Assembly (NCBI GenBank): GCA_029990205.1
Contig: JAPEKQ010000007.1
Coordinates: 52,955 to 116,954 of the forward strand
Direction: 5' to 3'
Source of the DNA: a bacterium
GTDB lineage: Bacteria; Joyebacterota; Joyebacteria; Joyebacterales; Joyebacteraceae
DNA: 64,000 bases
Made by a program: the position numbers and the translations under genes. Positions 51,093 to 60,108 of the stretch are shown one piece after another (the first letter of the stretch is position 1; each line of letters begins with the position of its first letter). The notes below the pieces were generated by a model that saw nothing but the letters and a program-made list of their open reading frames with translations, ran no database searches and was not told where the DNA came from.

Positions 51093-51108
51093 AGGGGAAG
51101 GACCTCCA

Positions 51109-52371
51109 ATGAGACCAGGAAGACTGATCGCGCTCGTCGCGCTTGCCGCGGTACTCCTTGCGGCCGGATGCGGTTCCGGCGATGGAACCGTTGACAGGCG
51201 GTTTCTGCTCATCGGCCTCGACGGCGCGGAGTGGTCGGTCGTCGAGCCGCTCATCGAGCAGGGCAGGCTGCCGAATATCGCCGCGCTGATGGAGTCCGGT
51301 GTCTCGTGCAAGCTCCGCTCGCTCGAGCCGAAGCAGAAGTCGCCCGTGATCTGGACGACCATCGGCACGGGCAAGATGCCCGCGAAGCACAGTATCTCGG
51401 ACTACGTCGACCCGACCTCGAAGCAGCTTCTCACGAGCAACGTGAGAACGGCCCGGATGTTCTGGGATATCCTCGGCGAGCACGGCTTCACCGTCACCGT
51501 CATCGGCTGGCTCGTCAGCTGGCCCGCGGAACCGGTTAACGGCACGATGGTCACCGACTACTTCCGCTACCGTCCGCGCGAGGACCGGCGCACCGATGGT
51601 CTGACTTATCCTGATGAGCTCGTCGAGGAGGTGTCCCCGCTTCGCGTTCTGAGCGAGAACATTCCGGATGAGGAGATCGAGGGCTTCTACGATCTCAGCA
51701 ACGCGATGACGGGAGAGGAGGCGCAGCGTCTCGATGTTGACCGGATGTTCGTCGAGATGCGCGCGATCAACGAACTCGAGGGGCACATCTCTCAGCTCAG
51801 GGACCACTACGCCGGCGACGCGACGTTCATGGCGGTGGCCAGGCATCTGATGCAGCGTCGCCCGACCGACGTCAGCGTCGTCTACCTTCGCGGGACCGAC
51901 TCGATGAGCCACCGCTTCTGGCCGGCGAGCTTCCCCGAGGAGGTGCAGGTCGACGTGCCGGAGACCGAGACCCGCGTCTTCGGCGAGACGATGGAACGCT
52001 ACTACGAACACGCCGACGTGATGGTCGGCGAGCTCATCGAGGAGTTCGGCGATGACGCGACGGTCATGCTCTGCTCGGACCACGGGTTCGAGGGGCCGCG
52101 TCCCGGCCGTCGCCGCGGAGGTATCAACGACCATGGACCGATCGGCGTCTTCGTTCTCAAGGGCGATGGCGTTCGGAGCGGCGTGACGATCGCGGAGCAC
52201 AGTGTTCGCGATATCACACCGACGATCCTCGCGCTGTTCGGCCTGCCCGTCGGTGATGATATGGACGGAGAAGTCATGCGCGACGCATTCGCGGACGATT
52301 TCCTTCGCGCGCACCCCGTGCAGGTGATCGCGACCTACGAGCCGGCTGAAGAGCCTGGAGTGATCCGATGA
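51109..52371 (+). CDS. Alkaline-phosphatase-superfamily lipoprotein 2 of 6
   Basis: This 420-residue paralogue has signal peptide and cysteine at LAAGC. Its active-site motifs are complete: GLDGAEW, SPVIWTTIGTG, GTDSMSHRFW, CSDHGFEG and NDHGPIGVFVL. After the SDHG motif comes a basic stretch GPRPGRRRGG not seen in the others. Unlike copies 1, 3, 4 and 6 it lacks the LGYI tail and ends EPAEEPGVIR. ATG 51109 follows GAGGGGAAGGA, 16 bp after copy 1. Its stop overlaps the start of copy 3. The substrate is unknown but the divergence from its neighbours suggests a distinct specificity. Confidence 0.85.
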   Translation: MRPGRLIALVALAAVLLAAGCGSGDGTVDRRFLLIGLDGAEWSVVEPLIEQGRLPNIAALMESGVSCKLRSLEPKQKSPVIWTTIGTGKMPAKHSISDYVDPTSKQLLTSNVRTARMFWDILGEHGFTVTVIGWLVSWPAEPVNGTMVTDYFRYRPREDRRTDGLTYPDELVEEVSPLRVLSENIPDEEIEGFYDLSNAMTGEEAQRLDVDRMFVEMRAINELEGHISQLRDHYAGDATFMAVARHLMQRRPTDVSVVYLRGTDSMSHRFWPASFPEEVQVDVPETETRVFGETMERYYEHADVMVGELIEEFGDDATVMLCSDHGFEGPRPGRRRGGINDHGPIGVFVLKGDGVRSGVTIAEHSVRDITPTILALFGLPVGDDMDGEVMRDAFADDFLRAHPVQVIATYEPAEEPGVIR

Positions 52372-53690
52372 TGATGACCGACACAGCCCGATCCGGAGCG
52401 CGTCGCGCGTCGGCGCTGATCCTTGTGGCCGTGCTCGTCACGGCGGCGGCACTGCTGGCCTCGTGCGGCGATGGTGAGATGAAGCCGTCGGAGCGGAAGG
52501 TGATGATCATTGGCGTCGACGGTCTTGAGTGGGACATCATGGGTCCGATGCTCGAGGCGGGAAGGCTTCCGAACTTCGCGCGCGTCCTCAGCGAGGGCGC
52601 GTGGGGCGAGATACGGTCGCTCGACGTTCTGGAGTCACCAGTTATCTGGACGTCGATCGCGACGGGCAAGACCCCGGACAAGCACGGCATCACCGGATTC
52701 GCGAAGCACCGCAACGGCGCCGAGCCGGTTCCGATGACGTCCAACGTCCGGCGCGTCAAGGCGCTGTGGAATATCCTGGGTGAGCGCGGCATCTCCGTCG
52801 GCGTCATCGGATGGCTCGCCACATGGCCGGCCGAGGAGGTCAACGGATACCTTGTCTCTTCGTACTTCAACTACGGATGGAGACCAGGCGCGGACAACGA
52901 GAGAAGCCGCTACACGTGGCCCGAAGAGCTGGCGGAGGAGCTCTCCGACGCGCGCCTGACCGCCGATGACATCTCCGATGAGAGAGTTCTCGAGTTTCTG
53001 ACCGGTGAGCCCGGAGACACGGACGCCGAGCGCGCGAGACTGCGCTCGCTCGAGACGGCGATCGCGACGGATGAGACCGTGCGCCGCGCTGCGCTTCGTC
53101 TGTTCGAGGAACGCCCGACGAACTTCTTCGCGGTCTACCTGCGCGGTGTCGACGGACCGAGCCATCAGTTCTGGGTGGATGCGTTCCCGGAGTCGTGGCC
53201 CGAAGGCACGGAGCCCGGAACCGAGTATCTCGCAGAGGTTGTCGAGAGGTACTACGTGTACATGGATAGGGTCGTCGGTGAGCTTGTCGCGCTCGCGGAT
53301 GATCGTACGACCGTCGTTCTGACATCCGATCACGGGCACTCCGGTCCGAAGAACCGCGGCGGCGTCTATCACTGGGGCATCGCGATGCACGACCCGACCG
53401 GCGTGGTCGCTCTGTGGGGCCGGGACATCGTTCCGGGAACGCAGCTGGACTCGCCGGGCGTCCTCGACGTCACACCGACGCTGCTGGCGCTCCTGGGCCT
53501 CCCGGTCGCCGACGACATGGACGGTCGCGTTCTCGCCGAGGCGATCGAGCCCGCTTTCCTCGAGCGGTACCCGGTCACGACGATCCCGTCGTACGAGGAA
53601 GGCGTTACAGATGACGGAGCGGAGCCGATCGAGTCACCGGTCGATGACGAGGTGCGCGAGCGCCTTCGCTCGCTTGGATATATCGAATAG
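52368..53690 (+). CDS. Alkaline-phosphatase-superfamily lipoprotein 3 of 6
   Basis: This 440-residue paralogue has a clear lipobox LASC. The catalytic motifs are GVDGLEW, SPVIWTSIATG, GVDGPSHQFW, TSDHGHSG and MHDPTGVVAL, all complete. It ends RLRSLGYIE. Three ATGs in a row (52368, 52371, 52374) overlap the stop of copy 2, so translation is coupled. The region between the nucleophile and the Asp-His motif, which forms the substrate cap, differs in length and sequence from the other copies. Confidence 0.86.
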   Translation: MMMTDTARSGARRASALILVAVLVTAAALLASCGDGEMKPSERKVMIIGVDGLEWDIMGPMLEAGRLPNFARVLSEGAWGEIRSLDVLESPVIWTSIATGKTPDKHGITGFAKHRNGAEPVPMTSNVRRVKALWNILGERGISVGVIGWLATWPAEEVNGYLVSSYFNYGWRPGADNERSRYTWPEELAEELSDARLTADDISDERVLEFLTGEPGDTDAERARLRSLETAIATDETVRRAALRLFEERPTNFFAVYLRGVDGPSHQFWVDAFPESWPEGTEPGTEYLAEVVERYYVYMDRVVGELVALADDRTTVVLTSDHGHSGPKNRGGVYHWGIAMHDPTGVVALWGRDIVPGTQLDSPGVLDVTPTLLALLGLPVADDMDGRVLAEAIEPAFLERYPVTTIPSYEEGVTDDGAEPIESPVDDEVRERLRSLGYIE

Positions 53691-53734
53691 CGGGGTAATG
53701 TGCGCCGCGAGACGCGGCCCAACACGGAGAACCC

Positions 53735-55060
53735 ATGACGTCTCGAACGATCATTGCTCTCGCGCTGCTCGCCGTCGTTCTCGGCGCGTGCGCGGAGCCG
53801 GCCCCGCCGACCGGCGTGGACGGTCCCGTCGTCGTCATCGGGATCGACGGTGCGGAGTGGAGCATCATCGAGCCGCTGCTCGAAGCCGGCGACCTTCCGA
53901 ATCTGTCCGGTCTGATCGAGCGTGGCGCGGCAGGCAGGCTTGGCTCGCTCGACCCGCGGCGGAAGTCGCCCGTCATCTGGACGACGATCGCCACAGGTCT
54001 CGATCCCGATGAGCACGGCGTCGGCGGGTTCGTCGTTGAGGGCGAATCGCACGGACGCGATTCGTATTCGCACTACTCGAGCAACATGTGGAAGGCTCCT
54101 GCGTTCTGGGACATCCTCGGGAACCGCGGCAAGACCGTCGGCGTCATCGGCTGGCTCGTAACCTGGCCGCCGTGGCCGGTCAACGGCTACATGGTCTCCC
54201 AGCACGTGCAGTACCACGACCGGTTCCGCCGGTCCGAGGGCGGCCAGCGAGTCTCATGGCCGGACGGCATGGACGAGGTGATCGCTCCGTACGCGATCGA
54301 CGAGCTGGAGCTGACACCGGAACAGATGAGCCGGTTCGCCAGCAGCGGCGTGGACGGTCTCTCGGTGCTGACCGACCACTACGAGGATGCTCTGCGTCGC
54401 GCGTTCGCGGGAGACATGAGCACCTATGCCGTGGCACAATCCCTGTTCTCTGATGACGTTCCGGACGTCGCCTGTGTCTATACGAGAGGTGTGGACGAGG
54501 TCTGTCACCGCTTCTGGATCCACGCGTACGAGGAGACGCGTCCGCCGGTCGATCCCGCGAAACCCGGGACCGCAATGCTGGCCGGTCAGGTCGACGAGCT
54601 CGTCGGGCTCATCGACGAGTACTACCGCTACACCGACGAGGAGGTCGGGAAGCTGCTCGAGCTGCTGCCGGGGAACGCGACCGTCGTCGTATGCTCAGAC
54701 CACGGGTTCCGCGGACCGGGGACGTGGGGCGAGCATGCTCCGTGGTACGGCGAGGAGCAGCACGGTCTCAACGGTGTGCTCATCGTCAGCGGTCCCGCCG
54801 TGAAGCCGGGAGTCACGATCGAGGACGCATCCGTCTTTGATGTCGCACCGACGATTCTTGCGCTGACCGCGGCTCCGGTCGCCGAAGATATGCCGGGGAG
54901 AGTGCTCTCCGAGATCTTCACCGACGAGTTCGCAGGCGCCAATCCGATCGCCACGATCGAGAGCCACGGGCGCACCGAGCGCGCCGACGCGGCGCCGATC
55001 GAGTCACCTGTCGATGACGAAGTGCTCGAGCGGCTCCGTTCACTCGGATACATCGAGTAG
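53735..55060 (+). CDS. Alkaline-phosphatase-superfamily lipoprotein 4 of 6
   Basis: This 441-residue paralogue has a lipobox LGAC near residue 20. Catalytic motifs are GIDGAEW, SPVIWTTIATG, GVDEVCHRFW, CSDHGFRG and QHGLNGVLIV, all complete. The C-terminal text SPVDDEVLERLRSLGYIE is almost the same as in copy 3 (SPVDDEVRERLRSLGYIE). ACGGAGA precedes the ATG at 53735, 44 bp after copy 3. Its stop region is duplicated as a 17-bp tandem repeat that also supplies the ribosome site for copy 5. Confidence 0.86.
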   Translation: MTSRTIIALALLAVVLGACAEPAPPTGVDGPVVVIGIDGAEWSIIEPLLEAGDLPNLSGLIERGAAGRLGSLDPRRKSPVIWTTIATGLDPDEHGVGGFVVEGESHGRDSYSHYSSNMWKAPAFWDILGNRGKTVGVIGWLVTWPPWPVNGYMVSQHVQYHDRFRRSEGGQRVSWPDGMDEVIAPYAIDELELTPEQMSRFASSGVDGLSVLTDHYEDALRRAFAGDMSTYAVAQSLFSDDVPDVACVYTRGVDEVCHRFWIHAYEETRPPVDPAKPGTAMLAGQVDELVGLIDEYYRYTDEEVGKLLELLPGNATVVVCSDHGFRGPGTWGEHAPWYGEEQHGLNGVLIVSGPAVKPGVTIEDASVFDVAPTILALTAAPVAEDMPGRVLSEIFTDEFAGANPIATIESHGRTERADAAPIESPVDDEVLERLRSLGYIE

Positions 55061-55083
55061 GGAAGAACATCGAGTAGGGGAGA
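55050..55083 (+). repeat. 17-bp tandem duplication at the copy 4/copy 5 junction
   Basis: Two adjacent 17-bp copies (55050-55066 and 55067-55083) differ at one base. The first contains the end of copy 4 with its TAG stop. The second provides AGGGGAGA, the ribosome site before the ATG at 55087. It looks like a recent slippage event. Confidence 0.8.
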
Positions 55084-55086
55084 ACG

Positions 55087-56313
55087 ATGAAGCGAGATCG
55101 AATACTCATTCTGCTGATCACTATTGTCGTGGTGGCCGCGCTGGCCGTGTTCATGTCGAAGCGAGGCGGCGAGACGACGCAGGACGACGTCGTGGCGGGC
55201 GAGGGTACGCTCTCGCTCATTGTCATCGGTATCGAGGGGCTCGAGCCGGAGTTGGTGGAGCGGTTCTCCGCGGACGGCGGACTTCCACATCTCAGTTCGT
55301 TGATGGAGGAGGGCGCGGTCGGTCGGTTCGCCAGTCTGGAGCGCGGCATCGACGTGGAGATTCCGTGGACCAGCCTCGTGACCGGCATGCGGCCTGAGAA
55401 CCAGGGCATCGGCGGGACGCGTATCTCGCGTCGCGGTGAGGTCGTTCCGTCGCCGCTCGTGCCGGCGCACCGGACGGTCGATACGATCTGGACGCTGCTC
55501 TCGAGCGCCGGGCGCACAGTCGGTGTCATCGGATGGCCAGGCGCCTGGCCCGTCGAAGAGGTCAACGGGGTCATGGCCGGTCCCCACAGCCGTGTCATCC
55601 TCGACCAGTACCACAACGGTGACGTCTCCGGGAGAATCTATCCGGAGAGTCAGCAGGCGGTTCTCGACGCGATGTATCCGGATCCGTCCACCGCGCGGCG
55701 GGTCGATCTCGGCCGCTTCATCAACCTCGATACGATGAATCCGTATGAGGCGCTGATCGGTCAGAACTACGTCACACTCGCCAACTCGTACGTTGGTGAT
55801 GCGGCGCACGCGGCCATTGCGCAGCGGATCACCGGCGACCCGGGCGTCGAGGCGCTGATGGTTCACTTCCTCGGGTTGGACGGCGTGTCGCAGCGCTTCT
55901 GGCACTACATGGAGCCCGAGCGTGTGCTGGGAGGCGTCACACTGACGACCGAGGCTCGCGAGGAGATGCTCGTGCAGGCCGAAACGCTGGGCGTCGTCAT
56001 CGAGCGGTACTATCAGTATCTCGATGAGACTCTCGGCGAGATTCTCGAACTCGCTGCCGATGACGCGACGATCGCCGTCGTCACGGAGCACGGCTACAAG
56101 GGTGTGGAGCTGGACTGGGTCGGCAACCCGAGGCTTGGACACGATATGCACAGCGACCGCGGTGTGTGGATCATGAAGGGGCCGTCGATCCGTCCGGGCG
56201 CGCGCGTCGACGACTGCGAGATGTTCGACTTCGCGCCGACACTCATGAGGGTGGCCGGGATCGCGCCGGCCATCGAACTCGACGGTCGCGTGCTCGATGA
56301 GGTGCTTCGATGA
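55087..56313 (+). CDS. Alkaline-phosphatase-superfamily protein 5 of 6, probable pseudoenzyme
   Basis: This 408-residue paralogue keeps the fold but has an altered active site. The first Asp is replaced by Glu (GIEGLEP, E50). The His of the D-x3-H motif is Gln (GLDGVSQRFW, Q269). The SDH motif is TEH (E334-H335). The nucleophile Thr95 (IPWTSLVTG), Asp265 and the last His (MHSDRGVWIM) remain. It lacks a lipobox and has an N-terminal membrane anchor (ILILLITIVVVAALAVF) instead. It also lacks the LGYI tail. By comparison with the family it may bind metal weakly and act as a regulatory or scaffold subunit rather than a hydrolase. The start follows AGGGGAGA and the stop overlaps copy 6. Confidence 0.82.
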   Translation: MKRDRILILLITIVVVAALAVFMSKRGGETTQDDVVAGEGTLSLIVIGIEGLEPELVERFSADGGLPHLSSLMEEGAVGRFASLERGIDVEIPWTSLVTGMRPENQGIGGTRISRRGEVVPSPLVPAHRTVDTIWTLLSSAGRTVGVIGWPGAWPVEEVNGVMAGPHSRVILDQYHNGDVSGRIYPESQQAVLDAMYPDPSTARRVDLGRFINLDTMNPYEALIGQNYVTLANSYVGDAAHAAIAQRITGDPGVEALMVHFLGLDGVSQRFWHYMEPERVLGGVTLTTEAREEMLVQAETLGVVIERYYQYLDETLGEILELAADDATIAVVTEHGYKGVELDWVGNPRLGHDMHSDRGVWIMKGPSIRPGARVDDCEMFDFAPTLMRVAGIAPAIELDGRVLDEVLR

Positions 56314-57662
56314 GACGAACCTCCAGCCGGTGGATCACGGGCGCCGCTCTGCTCGCCGTCGCAGTCACGGTGTGCGTCGGGCTGTCTCTGTCCGGCTGTC
56401 AGCCTGCCGTCGAGGAGTCGGACGCTCCGCGTGTGCTGTTCATCGGCGTTGACGGGCTCGACTGGGGCCGGGTTCAGCGGCTTGCGGAGGAGGGACGGCT
56501 TCCGAACATCGCCGCGCTGATGGAGGAGGGCAGTTCCGGCGTCCTTCACTCGCTCTACCCGTATCTGTCGCCCAGCATCTGGACGACCATCGCGACCGGG
56601 AAGCGCGAGGACAAGCACGGGATCGTAGGGTTCCTGGTCGACCGGGGGCGGACGACGAATCCGACGCCCACGAGCAGCAACATGCGAACCGCGCGAGCCG
56701 TGTGGCAGATCCTCAATGATGCCGGTCACTCCACCGGTGTCATCGGCTGGCTCGTGACCTGGCCCGCCGAACCGGTGAGCGGCTACATGATCTCGTCCCG
56801 CTTCCACACACTTCTCCGCGACAAGCTGCTCGACGTCGGTGACGAGGAGATGCTCGCCCGCAAGCGGCAGGGAGTTCACCCGCCGGGGATCTGGGACGAC
56901 GCAGTCGCACTTCGTGTCGACGGAGCCGATGTGAGCGACGATGTCATCTCGTCGTTTCTTGGCGGAGATGTTCCGTACAGCGACGAGGCGACATCCGCTG
57001 TCACGGAGCTCCGGAGGATCTACTCGTCGGACCAGACGACGCTTGCGATGGCGCACCAGTTCTTCCGAAGCGTCCCGACGGACCTTGCGGCCGTCTACTT
57101 CCGCGGACTCGATACGAGCTGCCACATGTACTGGCGATACATGGAGCCGGAGTCGTGGCCGGAGGAGCTGTCACCGGAGATGGTCACCACATTCGGGCCA
57201 CTCATCGAACGCTACTACGAGCGCATCGACGCGATCGTTGGCGAGCTGCTCACGCATCGAGGTCCGCAGACGATGGTCGTGCTCTGCTCCGACCACGGGT
57301 TCGCCGGGCACAGCGGCTACCCGGGATTCGAAGGCGAACTCGCGGTCGGCGTCAGCATGCATCGCGAGGACGGCATCGTCGTCATCGCGGGGCCCGGCGT
57401 GGAGCCCGGCGCGCGGATCGACGGAGCATCCATTCTCGATGTGACGCCAACCGTGCTTGCGTCGCTCGACATCCCGCTTGGCGAGGATATGGACGGAGAG
57501 CTGCTCAGCACGGCTTTCGAGCCTGGCTGGCTCGAGGACCATCCGGTCTCATACATCGAGACGCACGAGACCGGCGAACAGCTCGGTGACGCGGAACCAA
57601 TCCCGTCGCCCGTTGATGAAGAGGTCATCGAGCGACTGAAGACACTCGGCTACATCAACTGA
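56310..57662 (+). CDS. Alkaline-phosphatase-superfamily lipoprotein 6 of 6
   Basis: This 450-residue paralogue has a lipobox LSGC near residue 30. Motifs are GVDGLDW, SPSIWTTIATG, GLDTSCHMYW, CSDHGFAG and MHREDGIVVI, all complete. It ends SPVDEEVIERLKTLGYIN, the common tail. The ATG overlaps the stop of copy 5, so the degenerate copy and this active copy are translationally coupled. The GT39-TPR glycosyltransferase gene starts 37 bp after the stop. Confidence 0.86.
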   Translation: MRRTSSRWITGAALLAVAVTVCVGLSLSGCQPAVEESDAPRVLFIGVDGLDWGRVQRLAEEGRLPNIAALMEEGSSGVLHSLYPYLSPSIWTTIATGKREDKHGIVGFLVDRGRTTNPTPTSSNMRTARAVWQILNDAGHSTGVIGWLVTWPAEPVSGYMISSRFHTLLRDKLLDVGDEEMLARKRQGVHPPGIWDDAVALRVDGADVSDDVISSFLGGDVPYSDEATSAVTELRRIYSSDQTTLAMAHQFFRSVPTDLAAVYFRGLDTSCHMYWRYMEPESWPEELSPEMVTTFGPLIERYYERIDAIVGELLTHRGPQTMVVLCSDHGFAGHSGYPGFEGELAVGVSMHREDGIVVIAGPGVEPGARIDGASILDVTPTVLASLDIPLGEDMDGELLSTAFEPGWLEDHPVSYIETHETGEQLGDAEPIPSPVDEEVIERLKTLGYIN

Positions 57663-57699
57663 CACGTTGCGGGTTCTCCAACCACTCTGAGGACGGACC

Positions 57700-60084
57700 A
57701 TGACCAGACGCGGGGGAAAGCGGAAGCGCGGCGACAGGAGCAAGGCATCGGGGACACCGGCGCCGGCGGCGGCTCGAGGGACGTCCGCTCGCGGAGCGTC
57801 TCCTCAAGGGGCGTCCGCGACGACGACTCTGACGCGCTCTCCCTGGTTCTGGCCATCGGTCATCTTCGCTGTAGCGCTCGCTATCAGACTCATCTATGTC
57901 TTCCAGGTCCGACAGACGCCGTTCTTCGAGACGCTGGGGCTCGACGCCAAGTTCTATGATGCGTGGGCGCGGCGCATCGCGTCCGGCACGGCTGAACGCG
58001 AAGCGTTCTTCATGTCCCCGCTCTATCCGTACTTCCTCGCCGCCGTCTATCGAACCCTCGGTCGTGACCTGCTGCTGGTCCGGATCATTCAGGCCGGCAT
58101 CGGCTCGGCGACCGCGGCCATGGCCTACCTTATCGGCCACCGCGTGTTCGGAAGCCGCGTCGGACTCATTGCGGGACTCGTCACCGCGCTCTACGGCGCG
58201 CTTGTGTTCTACGACGGCTCCATTCTCATCACGCCGCTTCTGGTCTTCCTCAATGCGCTCTGTCTGTATCTTCTCATCCGCGCGGATGACCGCGGGACGC
58301 AGTGGCTCTATGCGCTCGCCGGCATCTCGCTCGGGCTCGCGGGCATCGGCAAGGCTACTGCGCTCGCATTCGCACCGGTGGCCGCGCTGTGGATCTGGTT
58401 CTCGTGGCGGAGAAAGCGGACAGGACGAGCGCGGGCCGTTGCTCTGTTCGCGCTCGGGGTTGTCCTGGTGGTCGTTCCGGTCACCGTGCGAAACCTCGTG
58501 GTCGCGGACGACTTCGTGATGGTGACCTCGAACGGCGGGCTCAACTTCTACATCGGCAACAGCGAGATCTCGACGGGCGGCTACGTCAAGCCGACCGGTC
58601 TGGACATCGTGAGCGACCCGGACGGTGAGCTCATCGCCGAGGAGGCACTTGGTCGCGAACTCAAGCCGTCGCAAGTCTCCGCGTTCTGGTATGAGAGATC
58701 CCGCGACTACATCGGGAGTCACCCGGGTGGATGGATGAAGCTGCTTGTGAGGAAGCTCTCCTTTGCGATGAGCTCGTACGAACTGCCGCAGCTCGAGAAC
58801 TACTACTTCCAGAAGCGTTATTCCGGGTTGCTTGCGCTGCCGCTACCGGGATTCGCGTTGATCGCCCCGCTGGGGCTTGTCGGCATCGCGCTGGCGTGGC
58901 GTCGCAGGCAGGCGCGTCTCCTTGCGCTGTTCTTCGTCAGCTACATGGCGACCGTCGTCGCCTTCTTCGTCGTCGCCAGGTACCGACTGCCTGTGGTCCC
59001 CGTACTCGCGGTCGGCTCGGGCTTCGCGGTGCTCGAACTGATTCGTCTCATCCGCGAGCGCGCTTGGAAGCCGCTCTCATGGGTCGTCGCAGGCGTCGTC
59101 GTCCTGCTGCTCGCGGTGAATGTGAACTTCTACAATGTCGACCGCGCTCGGGGGTTCGCGCAGTCGCACTTCCGCCTGGGCATCATCTACGGCGAACGCG
59201 GCGACACTGCTCGAGCAATCGAAGAGTGCCGCCGAGCCATCGCGCTCGACCCGGAGTACCCGAAGAGCTACCTCAACCTCGGTTCGATGCTGGTCGAGGC
59301 CGGCCGGCCTGAGGAGGCCATCGAGGCTTTCCGTGCGTCGGTGCGACTCGACCCCGGCTACGTGACCGGTCGTGTGAACCTCGCGATGGCGCTCGAGGCC
59401 GTCGGTGACTTCGAGAGTGCGGTCGCCGAACTCGATACCATTCTCGTGAGCGAGCCGGGCAGCGCGCTGGCGCTCAAGGAGAAGGGCGTGGCGCTCTACC
59501 GGTGGGGGAGATTCGACGCGGCGAGGGAGGCCCTCAATGCGGCGCTTGCGGCGGACAGAGACGGGAGACAGCGTGCTGAGGCCTCGTTCTACCTGAACAT
59601 GATCGATAGCCCCCAGCGGGCCGAGATCCCGGAGGTGTCCGTCGCGGCGATGGCGGCCGCCGACACACTGCTCAGGGCGGGTCGGGTTCTTGACGCCCTG
59701 GCGGAGCTGGAGATGGCCGCGCGGATGGCGCCGGAGTCGGGTGAGCCGCTCAGGCGGATCGCGCTGGTGAAGCGCGACATGGGGCTGATCGGCGAGGCGC
59801 GCGAACTCATGACGCAGGCTCTCGCGCTCGACCCGTTCGTCAAGCACGGCCACTTCTCCATGGGCGTCATCCTGAGCGAGATGGAGGAGCATGCGAGTGC
59901 GATACATGAGTATGAATCAGAAATACGCATCAATCCGGACTTCCCCCCAGCGCATCTCAACCTGGCGCTGACCTACTACTTCAATGAGGGCAACCCGAAC
60001 CTGGCAGCCAACCACTATCTGACCTACCGGGAGCTGGGGGGAGAGCCGGTCCCGGCTCTCGAGCAGCTGCTCGAGCGGCTGTAG
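57700..60084 (+). CDS. GT39-type membrane glycosyltransferase with C-terminal TPRs
   Basis: This 794-residue protein has a basic N-terminus, about ten transmembrane helices (48-475), and then TPR repeats to the end (about 485-794, for example AIEECRRAIALDPEYPKSYLNLGSML within two adjoining repeats). The first loop has FFETLGLDAKFYDAWA, with the Asp and DAW-type residues expected of PMT/ArnT-like GT-C enzymes that use lipid-linked sugars. GDIY-like text is absent, so the donor cannot be assigned. GT-C plus TPR resembles the eukaryotic TMTC O-mannosyltransferases. GAGGACGG precedes the ATG. Being last in the phosphodiesterase array, it probably acts on the same envelope glycan, lipid or protein. 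Confidence 0.85.
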   Translation: MTRRGGKRKRGDRSKASGTPAPAAARGTSARGASPQGASATTTLTRSPWFWPSVIFAVALAIRLIYVFQVRQTPFFETLGLDAKFYDAWARRIASGTAEREAFFMSPLYPYFLAAVYRTLGRDLLLVRIIQAGIGSATAAMAYLIGHRVFGSRVGLIAGLVTALYGALVFYDGSILITPLLVFLNALCLYLLIRADDRGTQWLYALAGISLGLAGIGKATALAFAPVAALWIWFSWRRKRTGRARAVALFALGVVLVVVPVTVRNLVVADDFVMVTSNGGLNFYIGNSEISTGGYVKPTGLDIVSDPDGELIAEEALGRELKPSQVSAFWYERSRDYIGSHPGGWMKLLVRKLSFAMSSYELPQLENYYFQKRYSGLLALPLPGFALIAPLGLVGIALAWRRRQARLLALFFVSYMATVVAFFVVARYRLPVVPVLAVGSGFAVLELIRLIRERAWKPLSWVVAGVVVLLLAVNVNFYNVDRARGFAQSHFRLGIIYGERGDTARAIEECRRAIALDPEYPKSYLNLGSMLVEAGRPEEAIEAFRASVRLDPGYVTGRVNLAMALEAVGDFESAVAELDTILVSEPGSALALKEKGVALYRWGRFDAAREALNAALAADRDGRQRAEASFYLNMIDSPQRAEIPEVSVAAMAAADTLLRAGRVLDALAELEMAARMAPESGEPLRRIALVKRDMGLIGEARELMTQALALDPFVKHGHFSMGVILSEMEEHASAIHEYESEIRINPDFPPAHLNLALTYYFNEGNPNLAANHYLTYRELGGEPVPALEQLLERL

Positions 60085-60090
60085 GTTCCT

Positions 60091-60108
60091 CGGTCACTCC
60101 TGTGACCG
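60091..60108 (+). terminator. Hairpin after the GT39-TPR gene
   Basis: A perfect 7-bp stem CGGTCAC/GTGACCG with a TCCT loop lies 6 bp after the stop. There is no T tract at once, but a run of six T occurs at 60186-60191. The rest of 60109-60240 has no gene and nothing else I recognise. Confidence 0.5.

Noticed and set aside
49749-57662. Tandem repeats as a recent gene amplification
   Set aside because: The six copies differ widely outside the active-site motifs and vary in length (408-450 residues), so the duplications are old.
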